Positions 44,404 to 54,698 are shown, counted from the first letter of the stretch. The stretch is DNA of 64,000 nt from Gammaproteobacteria bacterium (GCA_018069465.1 JAGPUW010000025.1:124001-188000); one strand, 5' to 3'. The notes: generated by a model from the letters alone, not told the origin. A program made the numbers and translations.

Positions 44404-45759
44404 TTAGAGCGTCAATATTTTTCTATAGCCAGCAATGGTGACATTATATTTTGTCGTTTGGCGCAGATGATCACACATGCCATCCAGGGCATCGGGGTCG
44501 CCGTGGACTAGCTGAATCTGCGTGTGCGGGGCCAGTGCTGACTGCGCCAACCAGGCGCCAATATCTTCATAATCACCGTGCCCGGACAAGCCATGCAAGA
44601 CCTCGACATGTGCGCGGTTGCGTATCCATTGGCCATGAATCTTCACACTTTCAACGCCCTGCAGCATTTTCGCACCACGGGTTCCACCCGCCTGATAGCC
44701 GGTAAAAAGTACGGTGGTGCGGTGATCCTCCAGCCTGGACTTTAAGTGGTGGAGAATCCGGCCCCCGGTGGCCATACCGCTGCCGGCAATGATGATGTGG
44801 GGGAAATGAATGTCAGCCAGCGCTTTCGACTCTTCAACGTGGTTGACGAAGTTGATGGCGTTACACATCCGCTCACACTGCTGGTGATTAAGCCGATGTA
44901 GTTCCGTGTGGCGGAAATAAATATTCGACACGTTGATGGCCATTGGGCTGTCGAGATAGATGGGCATTGTCGGGACGCGATCCTCCTTCATCAGCGTCGT
45001 CAGCATAAACTGCAAAGCCTGTGCGCGGCCGACGGCAAAGCTGGGGATCAACAACACGCCACCATTTTTCGCCGTTGCCCTCACTACATTGGCAAGCTGC
45101 TCTAGGGGGTCCTGCTTGTCGTGGCGGCGGTTGCCATAGGTGGACTCGAGCAATAATAAATCGAGTTCGGGCAGGGCCTGGGGTGGCCGCATAAAGATAT
45201 CGTCTGGACGACCGACGTCGCCTGAAAAGCCGACGCGCTTGCCCTCGGCTTCCAAAATAATGCTGGCGGCGCCGAGAATGTGCCCGGCACTTTGCAGGTG
45301 AAAACGAATATCGCCCACTGCACAGCGCTCTTCAAAAGCGAGGGGCTCAAATAAACTCATGGCAAGTTCGGCTGTGGCACGATCATAGAGGGGCAGTGGG
45401 TGCTCGTGTTTACTGAGCCGGTGCTTGCCGTAATAGCGCGCATCCTCCTCCTGAATATGGCCGCTATCGGGCAATAAAATCTCACACAAATCACGGGTCG
45501 CGTAATGGGTAAAAACCGGGCCCCGGTAGCCCTTGCTGTATAAAACGGGAATATAACCGGAGTGGTCGAGATGGGCGTGGGTCAAGATGATCGCATCGAG
45601 CTTATCAAGATCCAGCGGCAAAGTTTGCCAGTTGCGCTCGCGCAGCCACTTGTAGCCCTGATACAAACCGCAATCAACCAATACTTTAGTGCTGGCAGTC
45701 TCTACCAGATACTTCGAGCCGGTGACTGTTTCGGTGCCGCCCAGAAAGGTGATTTTCAT
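44404..45759 (-). CDS. Beta-CASP metallo-beta-lactamase RNase (YSH1/CPSF-like)
   Basis: A 451-residue MBL-fold enzyme with a beta-CASP insertion, the family of RNA-processing nucleases. The metal site THAHLDHSGYIP is followed by FSGDVGRPDD and DSPMAINVSNIYFRH; VHGDPDAL near the C-terminus is the last motif. TETVTGSKYLVE at the N-terminus is a clear family start. In bacteria it is a minor exonuclease or RNA maturation factor and not RNase J, which is larger. It is convergent with the hydroxylase gene. The start has GGGGAAC before ATG. Confidence 0.9.
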   Translation of the reverse strand: MKITFLGGTETVTGSKYLVETASTKVLVDCGLYQGYKWLRERNWQTLPLDLDKLDAIILTHAHLDHSGYIPVLYSKGYRGPVFTHYATRDLCEILLPDSGHIQEEDARYYGKHRLSKHEHPLPLYDRATAELAMSLFEPLAFEERCAVGDIRFHLQSAGHILGAASIILEAEGKRVGFSGDVGRPDDIFMRPPQALPELDLLLLESTYGNRRHDKQDPLEQLANVVRATAKNGGVLLIPSFAVGRAQALQFMLTTLMKEDRVPTMPIYLDSPMAINVSNIYFRHTELHRLNHQQCERMCNAINFVNHVEESKALADIHFPHIIIAGSGMATGGRILHHLKSRLEDHRTTVLFTGYQAGGTRGAKMLQGVESVKIHGQWIRNRAHVEVLHGLSGHGDYEDIGAWLAQSALAPHTQIQLVHGDPDALDGMCDHLRQTTKYNVTIAGYRKILTL

Positions 45760-45919
45760 TCACTGTTCCCCTTGTTATTTACTTCGTCGTCCATACTGCT
45801 AGAGTACACCAGCAGGTATCTTGGCTTATACGTCGCTGATCAAGCAGGGACAAGAAGCTGCATATTGCGGGTACAAAGTGCGAGTTCATAGCTCAGGAAT
45901 ATACTCAGGGAGAGTGAAT

Positions 45920-46936
45920 ATGTCATTAGCAGAACTGGAATCGACCATTGCCGCCATGGTGGTAAAAGGCCGCGGCATTCTTGCCGCCGATGAAAGCGCG
46001 CCGACTATTGCCAAACGTTTCGCCGCTATTGGTGTCGAGTCAACGGTAGAAAACCGCCGCATCTGGCGTGGCCTACTGGCCAGCACCGAGGGTTTGGGTG
46101 ACTACATCAGCGGCCTTATCCTCTTCGAGGAAAGCCTTGAGCAAAAGAGTGACGAGCAAAGCACTATCCCCGAGACTGCCTGGGCGCAGAAAATTGTGCC
46201 CGGTATAAAAGTCGACAAAGGTAAAATCCCGCTTGCCCTGTCACCCGGCGACCTCATCACTCAGGGTTTAGATGGTCTGGCTGAACGCCTGCGACTGTAT
46301 AAGGCCCAGGGTGCCCGCTTCGCCAAGTGGCGTGAAGTTTATGCCATTGATCAACAGGCGCCGAGCCAACACGGCATTGCAGCCAATGCCGAAATGCTCG
46401 CCCGCTACGCTGCCGTTTGCCAGGCCGAGGGGCTGGTGCCCATTGTTGAGCCGGAGGTGTTGATGGATGGCAGCCACGATATAGAGCGCCATGGCGAAGT
46501 CACCGAGGCCGTGCAACAGGCGGTATTTCAGGCACTGGCACGACATCATGTGGTACTTGAACTGATGATACTGAAACCCAATATGGTGCTGCCCGGCAAA
46601 GATTGTCGTCGCGCAGAACCCGACGAGGTAGCCAGTGCCACGCTCAAGGTATTACAGCGCTGTGTACCGGCGGCAGTGCCCAGTATTAATTTCTTATCCG
46701 GGGGGCAGGAACCCGCAGAGGCCACTGCCAATTTGAACGCCCTCAACCAGCAAGCGCCCAATGCGCCCTGGCAACTGACGATCTCCTATGGTCGCGCCCT
46801 GCAACAACCCGCCCTACAGGCGTGGCAAGGTAGGGCCGAAAACAAGGCCGCCGCCCAGCAGGCCCTGCTCAAGCGTGCACGTTTAAATCATCTGGCCATG
46901 CGCGGCGAGTATCAAGCCGATATGGAAAGCGATTAA
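45920..46936 (+). CDS. Class I fructose-bisphosphate aldolase
   Basis: A 338-residue aldolase of the animal-like class I type. MSLAELESTIAAMVVKGRGILAADES is the typical start and gives the ATG at 45920 (ribosome site GGGAGA). The Schiff-base lysine is in LMILKPNMVLPG, and FLSGGQEPAEATANLNALN closes the barrel. It cleaves fructose 1,6-bisphosphate or acts in gluconeogenesis. Such enzymes are scattered in marine gammaproteobacteria. A longer frame from 45821 has no support. It is divergent from the MBL gene. Confidence 0.93.
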   Translation: MSLAELESTIAAMVVKGRGILAADESAPTIAKRFAAIGVESTVENRRIWRGLLASTEGLGDYISGLILFEESLEQKSDEQSTIPETAWAQKIVPGIKVDKGKIPLALSPGDLITQGLDGLAERLRLYKAQGARFAKWREVYAIDQQAPSQHGIAANAEMLARYAAVCQAEGLVPIVEPEVLMDGSHDIERHGEVTEAVQQAVFQALARHHVVLELMILKPNMVLPGKDCRRAEPDEVASATLKVLQRCVPAAVPSINFLSGGQEPAEATANLNALNQQAPNAPWQLTISYGRALQQPALQAWQGRAENKAAAQQALLKRARLNHLAMRGEYQADMESD

Positions 46937-46959
46937 GCCTGTAAAACACCGACTCAAGT

Positions 46960-48279
46960 ATGCGCGAGCAATGGTCACGGGGCGGCTTTCTGCTAGCTGC
47001 CGTGGGTTCGGCGGCGGGCCTGGGCAATATCTGGCGCTTTTCCTATGTCGCTGGCGAAAACGGTGGTGCGGCTTTTTTAATCATCTATATGGTCGCCGTT
47101 ATTTTCATCGGCCTGCCATTGGTGATTGCCGAATTAGCCATCGGCCGCAGGGGCCGGGATGATGCCGTTGCCACACTGCGTCATCAAGCCCCCGGTAAAC
47201 ACTGGTACATCGCCGGCGGTCTGAGTGTCGTCGGCGCCTTTTTTATTCTCGGTTTTTACAGCCTTATCGCCGGCTGGGCCCTCAAGTATTTTATTGGCGC
47301 AGTCGATGGCAGTTTGTGGGCACCGGTGCATAGCAGTGCTTACGGCGCCTATTTTAAGGCCTTTATCGCCAGACCCTACGAACCCCTGATCTGGCAACTG
47401 CTAATGATCGCCATCACCACGGCGGTCGTCGCCGCTGGTATCCGCCACGGCATTGAAGCCGCCAATCGCCTGCTGATGCCCATACTCGGGCTTATCATCA
47501 TCGCTCTCGCCGTCTACTCCCTGAACCTCGATGGTGCGGAAAAAGGTCTCGAATTTTTATTCTCTCCCGACTGGTCGGCCTTTAGCCGCCCGGCTGTTTA
47601 TATCGCCGCCATCGGTCAGGCCTTTTTCTCCCTGGGCATTGGCATGGCGATTTTTCTTACCTACGGTAGCTACCTCGACCCAGGGCAATCCATTGGCAAG
47701 TCGGCCTGTATTATTGTGCTCGGTGATAGTTTGCTGGCGATTACCGCAGGCCTGGCTATTTTCCCAGCGGTTTTTGCCTTCGGTATCGACCCCGCCGAGG
47801 GACCGGAGCTGGCGTTTATCACCCTGCCCGGTCTGTTCAGCCAAATGCCCGGTGGGCGATTTATCGGCACGCTTTTTTTTGGTTTATTGGCGGGGGCCGC
47901 TTTAACGTCGATGTTTTCGATACTAGAAGTGCCCTCGGCCTATCTGGCCCGGCGCATGGCCTGGTCACGGCGCAAAGCGGTGTGCCTTGCGGCGCTGCTA
48001 TCGTTTCTGGCAGGCCTGCCACCGGCCCTCGGCTTTGCACTGCTTGAAGACATCACCATTAACGGGCGGGGGCTACTCGACACTTACGATTACGCGGTTT
48101 CGCATTTACTGTTACCCACAGGGGGAATCTTAATCGCTCTGTTTACCGGCTGGGGATGGGGTAAAAGCAGAGCCCTGGAGGCATCGGGCCTGCTCAACTC
48201 GCCCCTTGGCAAGGTCTGGTTATTCAGCCTGCGCTATATCAGCCCGGTGGTTATTCTGGCGGTTTTTATGAGCGCTTAA
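46960..48279 (+). CDS. SNF-family Na+-dependent transporter (LeuT fold)
   Basis: A 439-residue membrane protein with about 11 helices. The N-terminal GGFLLAAVGSAAGLGNIWRFSYVAGENGGAAF is the family marker for the unwound helix 1 and the Na+ site (key part AAGLGNIWRF). Bacterial members, often called tyrosine-transporter or MhsT-like, carry amino acids or amines; the substrate here is unknown. It is 23 bp after the aldolase gene. The end of the gene carries the first unit of a 14-bp direct repeat. Confidence 0.92.
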   Translation: MREQWSRGGFLLAAVGSAAGLGNIWRFSYVAGENGGAAFLIIYMVAVIFIGLPLVIAELAIGRRGRDDAVATLRHQAPGKHWYIAGGLSVVGAFFILGFYSLIAGWALKYFIGAVDGSLWAPVHSSAYGAYFKAFIARPYEPLIWQLLMIAITTAVVAAGIRHGIEAANRLLMPILGLIIIALAVYSLNLDGAEKGLEFLFSPDWSAFSRPAVYIAAIGQAFFSLGIGMAIFLTYGSYLDPGQSIGKSACIIVLGDSLLAITAGLAIFPAVFAFGIDPAEGPELAFITLPGLFSQMPGGRFIGTLFFGLLAGAALTSMFSILEVPSAYLARRMAWSRRKAVCLAALLSFLAGLPPALGFALLEDITINGRGLLDTYDYAVSHLLLPTGGILIALFTGWGWGKSRALEASGLLNSPLGKVWLFSLRYISPVVILAVFMSA

Positions 48280-48298
48280 CACTGAGCGCTTAACAAGC
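48271..48298. repeat. 14-bp direct duplication at the SNF gene stop
   Basis: AGCGCTTAACACTG (48271-48284) and AGCGCTTAACAAGC (48285-48298) share their first 11 bases with exact 14-bp spacing. The first copy carries the stop codon of the transporter gene. The gap to the convergent kinase gene is only 49 bp. Confidence 0.7.
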
Positions 48299-48328
48299 CA
48301 AAACCCAGCACTGAAAAGTTCACCCGGC

Positions 48329-50932
48329 TCAGGCTTCCAATGCCTGGCGCACCAGCACAGAAAGATCTGAGCTGCGAAAGGGCTTTTGCAATAAAATAAT
48401 ACCCTCATCCAGGCGCCCGTGATGGAGCACGGCGTTTTCGGTATAACCGGACATGTACATCACCTTTAGTTCGGCATCGAGCCCACGCAATTCATTGGCC
48501 AGCTCACTACCGTTGCGCCCCCCGGGGAGGATCATATCGCTCAACAACAGATCAAAATCCCCTTGTTGATGGTAGAGCGCAAGCCCGGCCTCGGCATCAC
48601 CCGCGACCTCGACACGATAGCCGAGTGCCTGCAGCATATGATTGACCAGGTTCGCCAGTGCCGGGTCGTCCTCCACCAGCAAGATTTTTTCATTGCCACG
48701 GGGCAGCTCAGCTACCGGTGCAGGGCTTATTTGTTCGGCATTTTCGGTATGGGCTGGCAGGTAGATATTCACCGTCGTGCCCTCTCCCGGCTCGCTGTAA
48801 ATACTTAAATGCCCCTTCGACTGCTTGGCAAAACCATAGGCCATACTCAGGCCCAGGCCGGTACCCTCACCCACGCCTTTGGTGGTAAAAAAGGGATCCG
48901 TCACCCTGCTGATGATTTCTGGCGCGATACCACTGCCCGAATCGCTGACCGATACCACCACATAATCACCTGCACCCAGCTCGCCCACGCTGACCAGTGG
49001 ATTATTGGGCGCGCAGTGCATGGCATTCGCTTCAATGGTTAACTTGCCACCGCTGGGCATCGCATCGCGGGCGTTGTTGGCGAGGTTAATAATGACGTTT
49101 TCCAGCTCTCCCGGGTCGACCTCACAGGTCGGCGCACCACCGGCTTTCACCAGCAGCACATCCACATCTTCGCCAATCAGTCGCCGCAACAGGGCGTAGA
49201 CATTGTCCAAAGTACTATTAATATCGATCACTTTCGGCGCCAGCGGGGTTTGTCGAGAAAAGGCTAACAGGCGATGGGTGAGATCCGCACCCCGTTCTGC
49301 GGCGCCAAGAGTGGCCTGCAGGTAGCGCCCGACCAAAGCATTGGCGGCTTCATTGCCCTGAGCCAACTCTGTATTGCCGATAATGACCGCCAGTAAATTA
49401 TTAAAATCGTGGGCCACACCGCCGGTCAGTTTGCCGATGGCATCCATTTTCTGCGCTTGTCGCAACCTCTCCTCGGCGTCTAAATACTGGCTAATATCCC
49501 GCGCAAGAACCACTACCTGGGTACCGGAAGAAGACTCCACGATAGCCGCACTCACTTCTGCGGGTATGACGGTGCCATCCGTATGTTTGTAATCCACACG
49601 TATTCTATGCTGATGAACCTCACCCGTACTCAGCCCTTCTTCAAGCTCAGCCAGGCCCATACCACTACTTACCCACTGCCGTGATATCTGGCCTTTAATC
49701 TCGGCCAGCTCTTTGTGGCCAGTCAAGCGTACATATTCAGCATTGGCATCGACAACAGTTTCATCGGGCTCAAGCACAGCAAAACCATCGTTGGTAGCAT
49801 CTATCAATGCCCGGTACAGAGCCTCTCTTTCAGCGAGCTTCTGCTCGGCGGCGACACGCTCTGTTAAATCGATGTGCATTTGCACAATACGCTCCACCTT
49901 GCCCTTATTGTTCTTCAGGGGGAAAAACATCGGCAAAATAGTATTGTCTTTCATACCTGCGTGAAGGGATTGATCACCCTGATACAGAAAGGGCGTCAGC
50001 GCAATCCGCTCACCCTGAAAAATGGCGTGCAGTCTATCGCTGCCTATTCTGGTCAGCGCTTCTGGATCTTTAAGAATATTCAGTGAATGCAATTCGCTGG
50101 AGGGCACCCCCCACAGCTCATCGTGGGCCTTGTTGGCGCGAATAAACTGACCATCGGCGTGGAAGATCGCCGTCGATATTGGCGAATTTTCAAATAACAG
50201 GTTGGCCTGTTTTTCACTCGCCTCTAACTGCTTGCGCGCCTCCTCCCGCTCGGACACATCCCGAACCAGTGCCACAACACGCAGTCCCTCCTCAGTCTCT
50301 ATCCCGCGACTGAACAGCTCAACGGGGATTTCGCTGCCGTCGGGTCGACGGTAAATAGCAGCGTTATATCGCCTCAAGCCCTGGTCCTTATGCTTAATCA
50401 TTTCGTCACGAATATAGCCCTCCACCTCGTCTTGAACGACCCACTCGGCAAGATTGTGACCCACCACTTCATCGACCTTTGCTCGCCCGGTGAGTTTGAT
50501 ATAGGTGTCGTTACACTCAAGCACAGTGCCCTGGTCATCAAGAATCAGGTAACCGGCATCGGTACTATCAATTAAGGCGCGGTATTTCGACTCACTTTCT
50601 TCTAAGGCTTTTCGGGCTTTCTCGGCAACCTTTAATTGTTGGTCAAAGCGCTTAATCGCCGGCAGGCTTAGGCCGGCCGCTATGAGCAAGGCGATGGGTA
50701 TCACCAGGTCAATGAGCTGTGTCAGGGAGTAAACACGGCTTGCATCCGCAGCGGAGCGCACCTCAAGAAAGGTGATGAAACGTTGTACGGCGGTTAAGAA
50801 AGTGGCACTACCCACCGCCACCCACACCCAGCGCAAATTGGAACAGCGCCAGACATAAATGGAATACAAAAAAACGGCGAGATAGAGCGAGATGGCAACA
50901 GCGAGTACCGATAAATAGACAGTGGCGGTCAT
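48329..50932 (-). CDS. PAS-containing hybrid sensor histidine kinase
   Basis: An 867-residue hybrid kinase. Two to three N-terminal membrane helices lie at residues 1-70 ([21 protein letters not shown] first). Three PAS domains follow between about 85 and 475. The HisKA box is [17 protein letters not shown] with the phospho-acceptor His; an HATPase_c domain has [10 protein letters not shown] and [13 protein letters not shown]-terminal receiver (about 745-860) carries the phospho-acceptor Asp in [11 protein letters not shown]. The DNA-binding regulator is not adjacent, so the signal and output are unknown. The ATG at 50932 is chosen over an in-frame GTG five codons upstream. Confidence 0.9.
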   Translation of the reverse strand: MTATVYLSVLAVAISLYLAVFLYSIYVWRCSNLRWVWVAVGSATFLTAVQRFITFLEVRSAADASRVYSLTQLIDLVIPIALLIAAGLSLPAIKRFDQQLKVAEKARKALEESESKYRALIDSTDAGYLILDDQGTVLECNDTYIKLTGRAKVDEVVGHNLAEWVVQDEVEGYIRDEMIKHKDQGLRRYNAAIYRRPDGSEIPVELFSRGIETEEGLRVVALVRDVSEREEARKQLEASEKQANLLFENSPISTAIFHADGQFIRANKAHDELWGVPSSELHSLNILKDPEALTRIGSDRLHAIFQGERIALTPFLYQGDQSLHAGMKDNTILPMFFPLKNNKGKVERIVQMHIDLTERVAAEQKLAEREALYRALIDATNDGFAVLEPDETVVDANAEYVRLTGHKELAEIKGQISRQWVSSGMGLAELEEGLSTGEVHQHRIRVDYKHTDGTVIPAEVSAAIVESSSGTQVVVLARDISQYLDAEERLRQAQKMDAIGKLTGGVAHDFNNLLAVIIGNTELAQGNEAANALVGRYLQATLGAAERGADLTHRLLAFSRQTPLAPKVIDINSTLDNVYALLRRLIGEDVDVLLVKAGGAPTCEVDPGELENVIINLANNARDAMPSGGKLTIEANAMHCAPNNPLVSVGELGAGDYVVVSVSDSGSGIAPEIISRVTDPFFTTKGVGEGTGLGLSMAYGFAKQSKGHLSIYSEPGEGTTVNIYLPAHTENAEQISPAPVAELPRGNEKILLVEDDPALANLVNHMLQALGYRVEVAGDAEAGLALYHQQGDFDLLLSDMILPGGRNGSELANELRGLDAELKVMYMSGYTENAVLHHGRLDEGIILLQKPFRSSDLSVLVRQALEA

Positions 50933-51100
50933 GTGCTCCCACCCCACAGTGCAAGGCTAGCACTGTGCCACCGGCTAACATTCGTCAGTCTAGCTTTGCA
51001 TACCATAAACCCTACTCTCCATGGCCTTAGTGGTGGGCTGTTACTTGAGAAGGACAAACAACAAAGCAAAGCCATTTATAAAATCAAAACACCTAAGAAA

Positions 51101-51132
51101 ACAGGGCTCTACAGGCTACGACAGAACCCTGT
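51101..51132 (-). terminator. Intrinsic terminator after the alpha/beta hydrolase
   Basis: Arms ACAGGG-c-TCT (51101-51110) and AGA-a-CCCTGT (51123-51132) pair with one internal mismatch. On the minus strand TTTTCTT follows. It lies 10 bp past the stop at 51143. Confidence 0.7.
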
Positions 51133-51142
51133 CACAACGATT

Positions 51143-52033
51143 TTAAGTATGGCTTTTAACAAAGGTACCGATCACTTGAACCGCGTGCTTGCCTTCGGGA
51201 ACAATGGCAGACATCAGTTGAAAAACATGCATTTGGCCATCCCAGACTTCGAGGGTGACATCAACGCCTGCCTTTTTAGCGGCTTTATTGAGGCGAATGG
51301 CATCATCAAGTAAGACCTCTTCACTGCCGACGTGAATCAACACGGGAGGCAAACCACTGAGATCGGCAAAAATCGGCGAGGCCAGAGGCTGACTGGCATC
51401 CTGGCCCGCCAGGTATTGATCGGCAAACCACGACAGCGTACTTCTGCTGAGCATGGCATCTACTTTGTCTTTAACAATCATTGAGTCGCCAGTAAAGGTG
51501 AGGTCGGCCCAGGGTGAAAGACAAACCGCAGCCGCTGGCAGCTCAACGCCCTCGTCTCGCAAAGCAATCAGCGTGGCCATGGTCATGCCACCACCCGCAG
51601 AGTCACCGGCGATAATGATTTTCTCTGGCTTCTCGCCATTTTCCAGTAAGCCTTTGTAAGCGGCGACGGCATCGTCTACGGCACCGGGAAAAGCTGTTTC
51701 CGGGGCCAGGCGATAATCGACCATAAATGCGCGGGCCTGTGCGGCATCGGCAATGGCGCCAACCATATCGCGATGACTGGCCGGGGAACCGAGTACATAA
51801 CCACCGCCGTGCAAGTACAAAATAACATTGTCGGCACTACCCAGTGCGGCCTGTTGCCACTCGCCGGATACGCCGCCAACCACATCGTATTTACCCAGTG
51901 GGCGACGCGAACTCATGGCCGACATTTTCTCGAGGAATGCCCTCTCTGTGGCCGGATCACCACTTTTCCCCAGTTTTTTCTTCATCGTCAAACGCATAAT
52001 GGACGCCACTAGCTGACTGCGAAAACTCGCCAT
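51143..52033 (-). CDS. Hormone-sensitive-lipase-type alpha/beta hydrolase
   Basis: A 296-residue carboxylesterase of the HSL (family IV) group. The oxyanion motif HGGGYVLGSPASHR is at about residue 75, the nucleophile elbow GDSAGGGMT at about 142, and the late Asp/His pair fits HVGSEEVLLDDA and GQMHVF. It should hydrolyse esters of short or medium acids, or lactones formed by BVMOs, but the substrate is not known. It has no signal peptide and so is cytoplasmic. It is followed by a terminator and lies 128 bp downstream of an SDR gene on the same strand. Confidence 0.92.
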   Translation of the reverse strand: MASFRSQLVASIMRLTMKKKLGKSGDPATERAFLEKMSAMSSRRPLGKYDVVGGVSGEWQQAALGSADNVILYLHGGGYVLGSPASHRDMVGAIADAAQARAFMVDYRLAPETAFPGAVDDAVAAYKGLLENGEKPEKIIIAGDSAGGGMTMATLIALRDEGVELPAAAVCLSPWADLTFTGDSMIVKDKVDAMLSRSTLSWFADQYLAGQDASQPLASPIFADLSGLPPVLIHVGSEEVLLDDAIRLNKAAKKAGVDVTLEVWDGQMHVFQLMSAIVPEGKHAVQVIGTFVKSHT

Positions 52034-52161
52034 TCTCTTATCTCCCTTTGATTATTTAAGTGTATGACTACTAATTATTTTGTCGGCGCTAGTGTGCTAC
52101 AAAGCCCCGACAGCCGCAATGCCAGCGCCTAACAGCCGCCTTATTTCTGTATTCAGGGCCT

Positions 52162-52938
52162 TTAATTCGACATCGTGCGGCCGCCATCAATAATCAGCGT
52201 TTGCCCGTTCATAAAGGCCCCGGCAGGTGAGGCGAGAAAAACCGTGGCCCCGGCTATTTCATTGGGCTCACCGATGCGGTTCAAGGGGCAATTAGCGGTG
52301 GCCTTTTTCAGGTACTCGGGGTTATCCCACAGGGCTTTGGCAAAGTCGGTTTTAATCAGGCCCGGAGCAATGGCATTGGCGCGGATATTATCGACCCCAA
52401 ATTCAGCGCCGATATTTCTTGCCAGCGCCATATCAGCGGCTTTTGACAGGCCATAAGAACCCAGCGTGGTGTGGCCAACGACGCCGCCAATGGACGAAAT
52501 AATAATAATCACTCCATCTTTGCGGGCCTGCATTTCGGGGATCACCATCGCGCTGAGCCAGTGGTTCGATTTAATATTGTTGTCCATAATTTTATCGAAC
52601 TGCTCATCGTTAATGCCGAGCATCGAACCGTAATAGGGATTGGCTGCGGCATTGCACACCAAAATATCAATCTGCCCGTAGGCCTCTCGGGTTTTCGCCA
52701 CCAGGTTTTCGAGGTCTTCTTTGTGCGATATATTCGCCGCGATGGCCACCGCCTCTCCCGCCTGCCCCTCAACCAGTTCATTGATTTCGCGACTCACCTG
52801 ATCACACTTATCGGCCTTGCGGCTCGACACCACCACCCTGGCACCGTGCAGCGCCATCTGCTCGGCAATGGCTCTGCCAATACCTTTGGTGGAGCCGGTA
52901 ATAATGGCAACTTTGCCCCTCAGATCAAATAATGTCAT
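52162..52938 (-). CDS. SDR-family oxidoreductase
   Basis: A 258-residue classical SDR starting at MTLFDLRGKVAIITGS. The cofactor motif TGSTKGIG is at residues 14-21, CNAA replaces the usual NNAG, and the active-site Ser, Tyr and Lys are in SSIGG and YGLSK. VVSSRKADK after beta-2 (basic) suggests NADP preference. It ends with GQTLIIDGGRTMSN. Homologues act on keto- or hydroxy-acyl or steroid substrates. A longer frame up to 53046 is rejected because of the standard start. It is just upstream of the esterase gene, both on the minus strand. Confidence 0.88.
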   Translation of the reverse strand: MTLFDLRGKVAIITGSTKGIGRAIAEQMALHGARVVVSSRKADKCDQVSREINELVEGQAGEAVAIAANISHKEDLENLVAKTREAYGQIDILVCNAAANPYYGSMLGINDEQFDKIMDNNIKSNHWLSAMVIPEMQARKDGVIIIISSIGGVVGHTTLGSYGLSKAADMALARNIGAEFGVDNIRANAIAPGLIKTDFAKALWDNPEYLKKATANCPLNRIGEPNEIAGATVFLASPAGAFMNGQTLIIDGGRTMSN

Positions 52939-53243
52939 AGCCTGCAGCCCTTTTATCAATAACAGTGAAGTGTGAAATTTTCCTGAATTAAACACCCAAG
53001 TGCAAGCCCGAGCATGCATTTCCACCCGTAACTCCCCGCCTGCCACAGTGTACGTTTTTTACTCATATTGGCGATTAATGGTAGAATGATCAATTATTTT
53101 GTCCATCGTCGATGTCAAGGAAGAGAGCCGGTAATTACTGAAAACTGGCCAATTGTGGCCACTGCGTACTCGGCAAAAAAGTAGCGTGGGTTTTCGGTGT
53201 TTTCCCCGAAAAGCAAGTACAGGTAATAGAGGCGAACCAACAA
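52939..53243. other. Gene-free divergent interval
   Basis: 305 bp between the SDR gene and the DUF1329 gene. It contains a stem-loop, TTTTCGG (53191-53197) with CCGAAAA (53206-53212), within the likely DUF1329 leader. A 12-mer AATTATTTTGTC at 53092-53103 also occurs at 52073-52084 upstream of the esterase gene. No coding potential is seen. Confidence 0.45.
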
Positions 53244-54638
53244 ATGCATAACGAGTATTTTATGAATTACACAACCAAGCTGGCATTAGCTCTGTTGCTC
53301 GGTGCTTTTTCAATAGCGGCAGTAGCGGGCGAGGCAAAAAGCTGGCGCACCGTGGCACAACTATTACCCGAGGAGGCAGCACGGCTCGACTTAAGTGGCC
53401 CCGGTCCCCGCGATAGTAAAACCCCTTATGTGCCCGCAGAGGCCTACCCCTACACCGCACCCTACACCGTTGAACAAATGACCTTTCGCGCCATGGAATT
53501 TACCCAACACGCCCGTTGGTCCAGCGTTATTGTCGATGTCTATGGCTCAATGACCGGCGATGGTTATCTCGATCAGGGTGTAACCATTACCTACAAACAG
53601 TGGCTGGCCGAAGGCGCAGGCGTGCAGGGGCAAATAGAAACCGCTCCCGGTGAAGTTTTCCAGCGCATGATCCACCACTACACCTATCCGCCACGCATTG
53701 CGGGGCAACAGCACTACTGGCAGGTAAGGCGTTCCGATCTCGACTTGAAGACCCGCCTCGACATGTTTGTCTACACCCCCACACTGCGCCGGGTGCGGCG
53801 CATCCCCCAGCCCCAGCGCGATGTTGCCTTCGGCAATAACCCCCAGTCCTTCGACGCCATTGTCGGCCGCGATGCCTGGGAGTTCGATGTCAAACTACTG
53901 GGCGCCGATGTGCTCGAAGAAACCATCCGCTTCCCCAATACTCGCCCCTACATTACCCTGCGACGCCCCGATGGCACTTACTACAAAAAGGCCGCCAGCG
54001 ATATCAAGCTAATGGGTGATGACTACAGCCACTACACTGAGTCTGGCGGCGTGCCCTGCTTTGTGATCGAGGCCCAGCCAAAAGAAGAGTGGCTGGATGG
54101 CTACTACGACAGCAAGCTGGTGATTTGGCTGGATCAGCAAAACTTTTACCCACTGCGTATCGAGTCCTACAACAGTAAGGGCGAATTAATTCTGATTGAA
54201 GAGCGCACCGCATGGCTGGCAAACCCCGCTTTTGGCCCCCTCGGTTACGCCAAGTTCAACACCGCCTATTACGACCCGCGCAGCGACTTAATGAGCTTTA
54301 CCCTGCACGATGCCCCACAGGTGTTGGAGATGAGTGCCGAAGAGGGAGACTTAGTCTTTCGCCCCGATTTTATGCGCCGCAACTGGTTGAAGTCGTCGCT
54401 GCGCAAGAGTCAGGCACTGGTGCCCTCCCCCGAGCAATACTTCCTGCGCCCGCAACTGCACCTGGGTAAGTTTCCCGACACTCGCACTATTGCGGTTCCC
54501 GATTATGTGACACGCCGTATCGCCGCTCAGGATGCAGCGGGACACTTGGTCTTTGACGATCAAGCCCCACCCACCCTTGAGAGCCCCGTATCTGCCAGCA
54601 GGCAAACAGCGCCAGAGGCTCTCGTTAGCGCTAACTAG
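53244..54638 (+). CDS. DUF1329 envelope protein
   Basis: A 464-residue exported protein. The signal peptide is LALALLLGAFSIAAVAGEA, followed by a large beta-rich domain with PAEAYPYTAPYTVEQM, RRIPQPQRDVAFGN and FDAIVGRDAWEFDVK. DUF1329 proteins resemble LolA/LolB-type lipid-binding folds and often come with DUF1302 outer-membrane proteins and RND exporters in steroid- or alkane-degrading bacteria; no such partner is present here. The start at 53244 is used; an ATG at 53262 gives an equally good signal peptide. The gene faces the siderophore decarboxylase gene. Confidence 0.86.
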   Translation: MHNEYFMNYTTKLALALLLGAFSIAAVAGEAKSWRTVAQLLPEEAARLDLSGPGPRDSKTPYVPAEAYPYTAPYTVEQMTFRAMEFTQHARWSSVIVDVYGSMTGDGYLDQGVTITYKQWLAEGAGVQGQIETAPGEVFQRMIHHYTYPPRIAGQQHYWQVRRSDLDLKTRLDMFVYTPTLRRVRRIPQPQRDVAFGNNPQSFDAIVGRDAWEFDVKLLGADVLEETIRFPNTRPYITLRRPDGTYYKKAASDIKLMGDDYSHYTESGGVPCFVIEAQPKEEWLDGYYDSKLVIWLDQQNFYPLRIESYNSKGELILIEERTAWLANPAFGPLGYAKFNTAYYDPRSDLMSFTLHDAPQVLEMSAEEGDLVFRPDFMRRNWLKSSLRKSQALVPSPEQYFLRPQLHLGKFPDTRTIAVPDYVTRRIAAQDAAGHLVFDDQAPPTLESPVSASRQTAPEALVSAN

Positions 54639-54698
54639 CTCGACAAGCTATGGCTTAGCACTTCAAATACTGATGCCGTGCTACGTGATGACGACTAC

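Noticed and set aside
45821-45919. Upstream extension of the class I aldolase
   Set aside because: The added 33 residues do not look like the family and the ribosome site GGGAGA points to the ATG at 45920.
52939-53046. N-terminal extension of the minus-strand SDR
   Set aside because: The SDR fold begins at MTLFDLRGKV; the extra 36 residues show no signal peptide or conserved element.
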